The notes under the pieces were generated by a model that was not told the origin of the DNA, ran no database searches, and saw only the letters and a list, made by a program, of their open reading frames with translations. Shown one piece after another: positions 1-5,740 of a stretch of DNA of 10,179 nucleotides. This DNA comes from Actinomycetes bacterium (GTDB lineage Bacteria > Actinomycetota > Acidimicrobiia > Acidimicrobiales > RAAP-2). The stretch spans positions 1-10,179 of the forward strand of contig JAJYDR010000089.1 of NCBI GenBank assembly GCA_021777285.1. The letters run 5' to 3'. Every line of letters begins with the position of its first letter. The stretch's first letter is position 1. A program made the position numbers and the translations under genes.

Positions 1-1531
1 ACAAGCCCTGATCAGTTCCGGCAAAGTAGGTCCCCGCCATGTTTGGCCAAGCGAGCAGGAACCAAATATCCGGATTCACCACAGTCTGAGTAAAGGAAGT
101 GCCACCGTTCTCGGACACGGACACTGTGGCTTCACCAGCCACGTAGATTGTTTGGGGATTGACGGAGTCGAGTGCAATGGCCTGCGAATCAAGCAGGCCC
201 GGGAGGTAGGTGTTCGATGCTGACAAGGCGCTCCACGTGACTCCGCCGTCAGTGCTCTTTGAAACCATGTGAGTACAGAACAGTTGCCCCGGCAGTTGAG
301 GGCAGTGAATCATAAAGACGGTCGTCGGATTAGCGGGACTAGCGACAACCCACGAAATCCAGTCAGAACTGACTTGTGTGGGTATCGATGGCGCCGGGTA
401 CACCTTCTGCCATCCGGTGGTGGCAGTCCAGCTCCACAGAAAAGCTTCGTCAGCGACGTAGAGTACATCTCCCGCGGTGGTGATCGCAGTAACTGGGTAC
501 GACATTGTCTCCACTGATGCCCAGGAGGATCCAGCATTAACCGACGACGCAACGCCATCGGCCGTTCCGGCGTAAATCGTGGATCCCATGGTTGCAAAGC
601 CAATTGACGCGGTTTGGTCTACGGAGGACCACTGCGAGCCGGCGTCAGTGGACTTGAATATTCCACCTTCCGTCGCGGCCAGCAAGACGTTTGCGTTCGA
701 TGGGTCGAGCCAAAGCGCATTGACTTGATTGCTAGTCAATCCCTGGTTGGCTGGGCTCCACATTTTGCCGCCATCAATGGTCTTGTAGATACCAGCCTCA
801 CTAAGCGGACCCCGATTGTCGCCACCACCACCGCCCACGTACATCACTTGAGGGTTGGCGAAATCAACCGCTAAGGCCCCGATCTTACCAGCGGCACTCA
901 GTCCTGACGAGGGACCGATGTTACCGAGAATCGTCTGCGAATAGTCAGCAAAGTTGGCGGGCCCAATGGCATTCCACAGCAACGGGTTGGACGGTGTGGT
1001 CGACGAGGGGGGGCTGGCGGGAGTGAGAGTCAGAGACTTGTAAATCTGTCGAGCGAGGTCTGTCAGTGCGAATGGCGCGGCGCCATTGGCCCGTACTGAA
1101 ACCCAGAGAATTCCTTTACTAAAGAAAACCAGATCATACGGTCCGCCATGCGGACCAAGGTTTTTGGCAACGACAAGTGTGACGTGGTGCCCCAGGCCGA
1201 CAGGGTGACTGATGTGAACATCCTTGATCCGACCGTAGCCACCCGTTCTGGTTCCTATCGTGAGGTGCACAAGGATCGCGCCAACTTTTTGGTTGCACGC
1301 ATTAATCTTCACGTCATGGGTGTTCACGGGCGAGATCTTTCCAACAACTTCGCGCCGGTTCTCCGAAATGATCTTCGCTGCATGAGTTAACGCCAGCATC
1401 GAGCATGAATTCGGAATCGCTGTCGCTCCGGTTGGAGTAATGGAGGCCAGATTGGCGATAAGCAGTACAGCTACCGCGCCGATAATGATCCCGAATTTAG
1501 ACCGACGACTTAGCGCCAACGAACTTCTCAT
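1..1531 (-). CDS. Exported BNR/Asp-box repeat protein (C-terminus beyond window)
   Basis: The reading frame is open from an ATG at 1531 to the window edge (510 codons), so the C-terminus is missing. A purine-rich GGGGG ribosome site lies about 7 bases upstream. Residues 1-38 form a signal peptide: RRSK, a hydrophobic core, then ATA before the likely cut; there is no lipobox. Residues about 40-165 form a small domain with two cysteines (CSMLALTHAA and INACNQK) and the pattern HPVGLGHHVTLVVA...GILWVSVRANG, which resembles the DUF3558/sensor-like exported domains of actinobacteria; that match is by eye only. From about residue 185, Asp-boxes recur: KTIDGGKMW (250), KSTDAGSQW (293), SSVNAGSSW, KSTDGGVTW (425) and SENGGTSF. 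This is a beta-propeller of the sialidase/Vps10/YCF48-like type. Such proteins are often annotated as exo-alpha-sialidase, but I see no catalytic evidence and call it only an extracellular or surface beta-propeller. The window shows no partner gene. Confidence 0.85.
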   Translation of the reverse strand, partial: MRSSLALSRRSKFGIIIGAVAVLLIANLASITPTGATAIPNSCSMLALTHAAKIISENRREVVGKISPVNTHDVKINACNQKVGAILVHLTIGTRTGGYGRIKDVHISHPVGLGHHVTLVVAKNLGPHGGPYDLVFFSKGILWVSVRANGAAPFALTDLARQIYKSLTLTPASPPSSTTPSNPLLWNAIGPANFADYSQTILGNIGPSSGLSAAGKIGALAVDFANPQVMYVGGGGGDNRGPLSEAGIYKTIDGGKMWSPANQGLTSNQVNALWLDPSNANVLLAATEGGIFKSTDAGSQWSSVDQTASIGFATMGSTIYAGTADGVASSVNAGSSWASVETMSYPVTAITTAGDVLYVADEAFLWSWTATTGWQKVYPAPSIPTQVSSDWISWVVASPANPTTVFMIHCPQLPGQLFCTHMVSKSTDGGVTWSALSASNTYLPGLLDSQAIALDSVNPQTIYVAGEATVSVSENGGTSFTQTVVNPDIWFLLAWPNMAGTYFAGTDQGL

Positions 1532-1578
1532 CCCAGACCCCCTTTGGGAAGGCCACGATTTGACCACATGGTAACACC

Positions 1579-1746
1579 ATGATTCCGCTCAATCTCTCCT
1601 TCTCGGAGTGGGGCCAGATCATCTCGGATGCTCGACTGGTGGCGGCGATCGTGGACCGGCTCACCTTCAATGCTCACATCATCGAAACCGGCACCGAGAG
1701 CTATCGACTCAAGTCCACTCGGGCTAAGCGGACCTCGACGCGTTAA
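1579..1746 (+). pseudogene. istB: istB C-terminal fragment (IS21 helper ATPase)
   Basis: This frame encodes 55 residues containing NLSFSEWGQIISDARLVAAI, then VDRLTFNAHI and TESYRLK. That is the usual C-terminal end of IstB, the AAA+ target-selection ATPase of IS21 elements (commonly NLPFSEW...LDRLLHHAH...GESYRLR). The ATPase core with Walker motifs is missing. Immediately upstream the frame reads KATI, then a TGA at 1561, which may be a degraded piece of the ATI(V)TTNL stretch that normally precedes NLSFSEW. The fragment is very unlikely to be functional. Its natural stop TAA is kept and overlaps by 23 bases the end of the convergent pRiA4b-like gene. Confidence 0.75.
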
Positions 1747-2320
1747 CGGCACGCTGCAGGCGGGCATTGATCTCGGCGAGGTCGACGCGCTCGAAGTCGT
1801 AGTCGCCACCGCTCCACTCCACGTAGCTGTCGTGCTCGTCGTGGGTGGGGTCGGCTATGGCCTCGAGGAACTGTGAGAAGCCGCCGACCCCACCCACGTC
1901 CTCGGGTGGGGCGGCGTGCTCGCCACCGATGCAGACGGCGTGTTTCAGGGCAAAGCGCACCGGAACGACCTTCTCCACGTCGATGGTCAGTTGCCAGTTG
2001 TCGCCGAAGTCATAGCGATAGGCGAGCGCGTCGCCGACCTGACGGTGCGCGCTCAGCCGGACGCCGCGTTCGTTGCGCCATTCGAAGTCGCCGAAATCAT
2101 CCATCTCGGGCTGCCCGAACTCCACACCATTGATCGTGAACAGATGCAGGTGATAGTCCCACCAGAGCATCAGCCCTTGGATGACCCGGTGAAGCTTGGT
2201 CAGTGAGATCGACTCGGGAACGAGGACCCGGCGCCACACCGTCGGCTCGAACGCGTCCAGACTCACCTTCAACTGCAGCACCTTGGCCACCGGCGGCCCA
2301 TAGGGATCCCATTCAGTCAC
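1724..2320 (-). CDS. Plasmid pRiA4b ORF-3 family protein
   Basis: The 198-residue product matches the pRiA4b ORF-3 family pattern throughout. The N-terminus has LQLKVSLDAFEPTVWRRVLV and LTKLHRVIQGLMLWWDYHLH. The middle has the diagnostic YRYDFGDNW. The C-terminal part has CIGGEHAAPPEDVGGVGGF and FLEAIADP. The length is normal for a complete member. The biochemical role of this family is not established; members often lie on plasmids, near transposons and in accessory regions. The start is a GTG at 2320 with GAGGA almost touching it, a poor ribosome-site spacing, so GTG codons at residues 11 or 14 are alternatives. The gene ends inside the istB tail and begins next to IS21-like terminal repeats, suggesting that it travelled as a passenger of that element (inference). 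Confidence 0.85.
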   Translation of the reverse strand: MTEWDPYGPPVAKVLQLKVSLDAFEPTVWRRVLVPESISLTKLHRVIQGLMLWWDYHLHLFTINGVEFGQPEMDDFGDFEWRNERGVRLSAHRQVGDALAYRYDFGDNWQLTIDVEKVVPVRFALKHAVCIGGEHAAPPEDVGGVGGFSQFLEAIADPTHDEHDSYVEWSGGDYDFERVDLAEINARLQRAVNASRSA

Positions 2321-2350
2321 GTCCTCAGGATACGATTCGCCTCCAAGAGG

Positions 2351-2387
2351 GGTGGGGCCAAATCAGATGCGCACGGTGGGGCCAAAT
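2351..2387 (+). repeat. Tandem terminal-type repeat of the IS21 remnant
   Basis: GGTGGGGCCAAAT occurs at 2351-2363 and again, identical over 13 bases, at 2375-2387, a period of 24. Paired or multiple repeats of about this size near the tips are known transposase-binding sites in IS21-family elements. Together with the istB tail at 1579-1746 they suggest the right end of one element. Confidence 0.6.
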
Positions 2388-2403
2388 TGACTTGACATTC
2401 CCA
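2383..2403 (+). repeat. 21-bp near-direct repeat, copy 1 (copy 2 at 2534-2554)
   Basis: CAAATTGACTTGACATTCCCA (copy 1) and CAAATTGACTTAACACTCCCA (copy 2, 2534-2554) match at 19 of 21 positions and lie 151 bases apart on the same strand. Copy 1 is continuous with the terminal-type repeat and the palindrome. Copy 2 lacks both. This may be a partial duplication or the tip of a second lost element. Confidence 0.7.
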
Positions 2404-2422
2404 CCGTGGGAATCCGCATATG
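2392..2422 (+). promoter_or_regulatory. Promoter-like sequence with a 17-bp palindrome
   Basis: TTGACA (2392-2397) is followed by the palindrome ATTCCCAC-C-GTGGGAAT (2397-2413; arms of 8 bases, one-base centre) and then by CATATG (2417-2422) as a weak -10 candidate, at a spacing of 19. A palindrome between -35 and -10 is the classic position for a repressor site. No recognisable gene follows on the plus strand, so if this is an operator its gene is gone. The operator role is inference; the palindrome itself is plain in the sequence. Confidence 0.4.
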
Positions 2423-2498
2423 GGCTATCTCTGCTGCGGCGGTCTCACCATTGATCTGCCAACGACGAGTTTCTCCTGATGCTCAGAGATCACCCACG

Positions 2499-2532
2499 CA
2501 AACCCGAGCAGAACCACAAACCCGAGGAGAAC
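2499..2532 (+). repeat. Short tandem repeat, period 18
   Basis: CAAACCCGAGCAGAAC (2499-2514) is repeated as CAAACCCGAGGAGAAC (2517-2532), 15 of 16 identical. The function is unknown. Confidence 0.6.
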
Positions 2533-2555
2533 TCAAATTGACTTAACACTCCCAG

Positions 2556-2588
2556 CCACTCGACCCGCACGACTTTCACGGCGAGTGG
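2556..2588 (-). terminator. Inverted repeat downstream of the acyl-CoA synthetase gene
   Basis: CCACTCG (2556-2562) and CGAGTGG (2582-2588) are perfect complements separated by 19 bases, 45 bases past the stop of the minus-strand synthetase gene. The 7-bp stem could help end transcription. The loop is long and no U-run follows on the minus strand, so it is a weak candidate for intrinsic termination. Confidence 0.25.
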
Positions 2589-2633
2589 AGTGGAACTTCA
2601 CCCTCAACGCTCAAGCAATCTCGATGTGAGTCC

Positions 2634-4247
2634 TTAGGGCGGGGAGTCCTCCTGCGCGGCCAGCCGTCGCAGCGCGACCTTGTCCACCTTGCCGGTGCCC
2701 GTCCTCGGTAGCGACTCGATCACGCGGAGAGATCGAGGCACCTTGTAGTTGGCAATGCGGTCTCGACAGTAGGCGATGAGGTTGTCCTCACTCAACTGAC
2801 CACCCGGTCGCAGGACCACGTATGCCCGCCCCACTTCACCCATTCGGGGATCGGGGACTCCGATGACCGCGACGTCCGAGACTGAGTCGTGGGCTATGAC
2901 CACCTGCTCAATCTCCGCCGGATAGGCGTTGTAGCCACCAACGACGAACATGTCCTTGGTTCGGTCCGTGATCGTGAGATTGCCGTGGACATCCTGGAGG
3001 CCGATGTCACCAGTGTGGAGCCACCCCTCGACGTCGATCGCTTTCGCCGTGCTCTGGGGATCGTTGTAGTAGCCGACCATGAGGTTGTAGCCCCGGACGT
3101 ACACCTCTCCGGTCTCGCCCGGGGCCAGCGTCTCGCCTTTGCTGCCCACGATCTTGACCTCAACCCCGTCGACCGGCCGCCCCGAGGTCTTGGAGATCAC
3201 CTCGTCGGGATCGCCTTGGCGGCAACTGGTGACGTAGCCACAAGCCTCGGTAAGTCCGTAGGCGTTGATGATCGTACTCACGCCCAGTTCGGTCCGCATC
3301 CGGTGAAGCAGGGCAGTGGGAACGACGGAGCCACCAGTGACGGCCACACGCAGCGAGGAGAGGTCAAACTCATCGCGGTCGGGGTGGTCCAGCATCGAGA
3401 TATAGAGGGTTGGGGTTCCGGGTACGATGCTCACCCGCTCTGCCTCGATGATACGCATCGTCTCTTTCGCGTCGAAAATGGCCACGGGTAGGATCGTTGC
3501 TCCCTTGATCACGCTCGCCAGGAGTCCAGCCTTGTATCCGAAACAGTGGAAGAACGGATTAACGCCAAGGAAGCCCTCTCCGGGCTGCACTCCAGCAATG
3601 TCCGCCCAGGTCGTGTAGAGCATCACCGTCTGATGGTGCCGTAGTTCAGCTCCCTTGGGTCGTCCCGTGGTGCCGGAGGTGAATATGATGTCGGAGACGT
3701 CGTCCGGGCCGACTGCCGACTTGGCGCGCTCGAGGGCGTCGAGATCAACCGCCGAGGCTCGACTGAGCAATTCGTCGAAGGTGGTGGCCCCTTCGACCGG
3801 AGCGTGTTCGAGGACGATGATCTCTTGGAGATCAGCGAGCTGTTCGCGGTTCTCGAGAGGCGTCTGTTCATCACGGATCATCGCCACGTAAGGGTTGCCG
3901 AGGAAGCCCTCCTCAACGACGGCCCTCGACGCCTCGCTCGTGCGGAGGATGTGTCGGATCTCGGCACCCTTGAGCCGGGTGTTGACGGGCACGAGTATTG
4001 CGCCGATTGAGGCTAGAGCCAGAGCACAAACAGGCCACCGCTCAGAGTTAGATGCAAGAACTGCGACGCGATCGCCTTTTGCGACGCCACTAGCCAGCAG
4101 GGCGCGTGCGGTCGTGTTCACCTGCTCGTCCAGGGCGGCGTAGGTCACCCGCTGCTGTCCGCAGACGATCGCTTCCGTGGTCGCAAACTGCCGAACCGAG
4201 CGCTCCAGGACTTGCGAGATCGTTTGGGGTTTCTCTGGTGTCGACAT
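2634..4247 (-). CDS. fadD3: FadD3-like acyl-CoA synthetase (probable HIP-CoA synthetase)
   Basis: This 537-residue member of the adenylate-forming (ANL) superfamily activates a carboxylic acid with ATP and couples it to CoA. All core motifs are present: the P-loop IIFTSGTTGRPKG (near residue 190), YGLTEACG, the GWLHTGDIG hinge aspartate region, ITDRTKDMFVVGGYNAYPAE, and the C-terminal catalytic lysine in GTGKVDK. VNPFFHCFGYKAGLLAS closely resembles the equivalent stretch of FadD3, which starts degradation of the steroid remnant HIP (the propionate of the C/D rings). The neighbouring IpdC-like and KstR2-like genes support this substrate; a different acid cannot be excluded. I chose the ATG at 4247 because GGGAGG lies 8-9 bases upstream. 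A longer frame from a GTG at 4256 would place that start inside the ribosome site. The gene is divergent from the ipdC-like gene across about 214 bases. No clear KstR2 site lies close to its own start. Confidence 0.7.
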   Translation of the reverse strand: MSTPEKPQTISQVLERSVRQFATTEAIVCGQQRVTYAALDEQVNTTARALLASGVAKGDRVAVLASNSERWPVCALALASIGAILVPVNTRLKGAEIRHILRTSEASRAVVEEGFLGNPYVAMIRDEQTPLENREQLADLQEIIVLEHAPVEGATTFDELLSRASAVDLDALERAKSAVGPDDVSDIIFTSGTTGRPKGAELRHHQTVMLYTTWADIAGVQPGEGFLGVNPFFHCFGYKAGLLASVIKGATILPVAIFDAKETMRIIEAERVSIVPGTPTLYISMLDHPDRDEFDLSSLRVAVTGGSVVPTALLHRMRTELGVSTIINAYGLTEACGYVTSCRQGDPDEVISKTSGRPVDGVEVKIVGSKGETLAPGETGEVYVRGYNLMVGYYNDPQSTAKAIDVEGWLHTGDIGLQDVHGNLTITDRTKDMFVVGGYNAYPAEIEQVVIAHDSVSDVAVIGVPDPRMGEVGRAYVVLRPGGQLSEDNLIAYCRDRIANYKVPRSLRVIESLPRTGTGKVDKVALRRLAAQEDSPP

Positions 4248-4432
4248 GGGCAGCACCTCCCTACATCGTTGACGATCACGCCCGGGCGCGAAATGTTGGA
4301 CGCAGTCGCGGTGGGATTCGCCGGAGCCGCCGAGGGTTGTTCCGACTCTTCACTCGGTCATCAAGAGCCATCCTTGGCAGTTAAGGTACCCCTCAGGTCG
4401 TTCGTGCCTTCTTCGCGCCAGGATCCTTTCCT

Positions 4433-4446
4433 AGCAAGCGCTTGTT
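4433..4446. promoter_or_regulatory. KstR2-type operator
   Basis: AGCAAGCGCTTGTT matches every fixed position of the mycobacterial KstR2 motif AnCAAGnnCTTGnT (consensus quoted from memory of published work). Its core CAAGCGCTTG is a perfect 10-bp palindrome. It lies 16-29 bases before the ipdC-like ATG, directly upstream of a -10-like TAGTTT, where a bound repressor would block RNA polymerase. A kstR2-like gene is present 1.3 kb downstream. Confidence 0.8.
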
Positions 4447-4449
4447 CGA

Positions 4450-4455
4450 TAGTTT
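4450..4455 (+). promoter_or_regulatory. Probable -10 element of the ipdC-like gene (leaderless)
   Basis: TAGTTT fits the actinobacterial TAnnnT -10 pattern and ends 6 bases before the ATG at 4462. Transcription would therefore begin at or next to the start codon, giving an mRNA with no leader. That agrees with the absence of any ribosome site before the ATG. The -35 region (TTTCCT at 4427-4432, spacing 17) is weak, as in many actinobacterial promoters. The operator fills the spacer. Confidence 0.45.
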
Positions 4456-4461
4456 ATTGTC

Positions 4462-5613
4462 ATGTGCAGTGATCGAAATGAAGATCGACCCTCGCGTGAT
4501 GCGGCCGCTGCGATGGTAGTCGGGGATCGATCTACGGACATCGGAGACCACGGGCGTGAGGCTCGGCTAACGCATCGGCTTGGTGTCGAACATCCTATCA
4601 TTCAAACGGGGATGGGCTGGGTTGCGGGCGCCAGCCTCACGGCTGCCACCAGCGCGGCGGGGGGCTTCGGGATCCTTGCGGGATCGACGATGGACGTCCA
4701 GGAGTTGATGGCTTCGTTGCAGCGGGTCAAGGCGCGAACCAGTAAGCCGTTTGGAGTCAACTTCAATGTCGACCTGCCCGACCTGGAATCGCGATTGGGA
4801 GTAACGATCGACCAGGGCGTGAGAGTCGTGTCCTTCGCCGGCCCTCCGACCGCCCAACTCGTCGAGCGCCTTCATCGAGAACACGTCATCACAATCGCAA
4901 CGGTGGGTGCGCGGCGCCACGCGGAGAAGGTGGCCGACCTTGGCGTGGACATCGTCATTGCGCAAGGAGGCGAGGGGGGCGGTCACACCGGTTCCGTGCC
5001 GACCAGCCTTCTCACTCCGCAAGTTGTTGACGCCGTTGGCGGACGAGTCCCCGTGGTCGCCGCGGGAGGAATATGCGACGGTCGTGGAGTGGCTGCAGCG
5101 TTGGCTCTGGGGGCTGACGGTGTAGCGATGGGCACTCGATTCCTGCTGACGAGGGAGAGTCGCGTACCTGACTCCGTCAAGCGGAGGTACCTGGCGACGG
5201 GCGTCTTGGATACTGTGGTGACCACTGCAATCGATGGCCGGCCCCAGCGGGTGATTCGTACCCCGTTCGTGGATCGGCTCGAGAACACCAACCGACTGCT
5301 CGGCCTCCTCCTAGCCCTTCGGTCCGCGAAGCGATTTTCACGGATTGGCGGACACTCGCTACGTGAGCTCGTCACAACAGGACGTTCGATGCATCGCACG
5401 TCGCTAATTCCGTGGACCCAGGTCCTGACGGCGGCGAACGCGCCGGTATTGACGCGGTCGGTCTTGGTCGAAGGGAACGAGGAGTCCGGGATCTTCCCCT
5501 CAGGGCAGGTCGTGGGGCTCATCAATGACATCCCCACCGTGGCCGAACTGATTGATCGACTGCTCTCGGAAGCTCGCGAGGCTCGAGACCGACTGGTTTC
5601 GGTGGTGATTTGA
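4462..5613 (+). CDS. ipdC: IpdC-like FMN-dependent oxidoreductase (nitronate monooxygenase family)
   Basis: The 383-residue product is a TIM-barrel flavoprotein of the 2-nitropropane dioxygenase/nitronate monooxygenase family. Visible marks are EHPIIQTGMGWVAG, AAGGFGILAG, GVNFNVD, the FMN/active-site segment AQGGEGGGHTG with its histidine, and the phosphate-binding run VVAAGGICDGRGVAAALALG followed by GADGVAMGTRFL. The GMGWVAG opening is characteristic of IpdC of the steroid-ring pathway. IpdC acts on a CoA thioester intermediate of HIP breakdown (an oxidoreduction of the 5-hydroxy HIC-CoA branch, as I recall it). About 37 residues precede the usual family start at LTHRLGVEHP. They are polar and unlike the family; the only other in-frame ATG is at 4513. 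I keep 4462 because no ribosome site exists at either position and the promoter geometry favours a leaderless start there. The gene is probably repressed through the operator at 4433-4446. Confidence 0.75.
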   Translation: MCSDRNEDRPSRDAAAAMVVGDRSTDIGDHGREARLTHRLGVEHPIIQTGMGWVAGASLTAATSAAGGFGILAGSTMDVQELMASLQRVKARTSKPFGVNFNVDLPDLESRLGVTIDQGVRVVSFAGPPTAQLVERLHREHVITIATVGARRHAEKVADLGVDIVIAQGGEGGGHTGSVPTSLLTPQVVDAVGGRVPVVAAGGICDGRGVAAALALGADGVAMGTRFLLTRESRVPDSVKRRYLATGVLDTVVTTAIDGRPQRVIRTPFVDRLENTNRLLGLLLALRSAKRFSRIGGHSLRELVTTGRSMHRTSLIPWTQVLTAANAPVLTRSVLVEGNEESGIFPSGQVVGLINDIPTVAELIDRLLSEAREARDRLVSVVI

Positions 5614-5689
5614 GTGCACGTTCGGCGGAAGTGAGTCGGAATGTCTCTTAAATGGATGGCTATGATGTCATCCGACCTTGACTTCGCCG

Positions 5690-5740
5690 ATGGCGTCACA
5701 TCGGTCATACGGATGAACTGGCAAGGAGGATTGACGCCAT
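5690..5740 (+). promoter_or_regulatory. Inverted repeat enclosing the ribosome site of the kstR2-like gene
   Basis: ATGGCGTCA (5690-5698) and TGACGCCAT (5732-5740) are perfect 9-bp complements. The right arm includes the first two bases of the start codon, and the 33-base loop holds the AAGGAGG ribosome site. In mRNA this could form a hairpin that partly hides the start. It could equally be a DNA site. No KstR2 consensus motif is seen in this leader. Confidence 0.35.

Larger units (their letters stand above)
1546..2397 (+). mobile_element. Remnant of an IS21-family element (3' half)
   Basis: The tail of istB (1579-1746), a reverse-strand gene (1724-2320) and a double GGTGGGGCCAAAT repeat (2351-2387) ending in TTGACA (2392-2397) together look like the right half of an IS21-family element. 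Tandem terminal repeats of this spacing are typical of the family. istA, most of istB and the left end are absent. The left limit is set by where istB similarity fades (about 1546-1579), next to the start of the exported beta-propeller gene. The right limit is a guess, placed at the end of the second repeat unit. Confidence 0.5.
2321..2633. other. Intergenic stretch without a recognisable gene
   Basis: Between the pRiA4b-like gene and the acyl-CoA synthetase I find only repeats. These are the IS21-type tandem repeat, the promoter-like palindrome, a 21-bp direct repeat pair, an 18-base-period repeat (2499-2532) and an inverted repeat (2556-2588). Only tiny open frames exist (for example 2420-2479, 19 codons); none has a ribosome site or a familiar sequence. 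Confidence 0.6.

Noticed and set aside
1608..1623. GTGGGGCCAGATCA, similar to the terminal-type repeats at 2351-2387
   Set aside because: It encodes the conserved EWGQI of the istB tail, so the likeness to the repeat is probably coincidence.
2420..2479. A 19-codon frame after the palindromic promoter
   Set aside because: It has no ribosome site and no recognisable sequence; too short to support as a gene.
2889..3491. A 200-codon plus-strand open frame
   Set aside because: It is antisense to the acyl-CoA synthetase, which has full family motifs; the plus-strand product resembles nothing.
4362..4376. CAAG-7 bases-CTTG between the divergent genes, as a second KstR2 site
   Set aside because: The half-site spacing is 7 instead of 2, and the outer positions do not fit.
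5654..5673. GGATG...CATCC as an autoregulatory operator for the kstR2-like gene
   Set aside because: The arms are only 5 bases with a mismatched centre and bear no likeness to the CAAG/CTTG motif.
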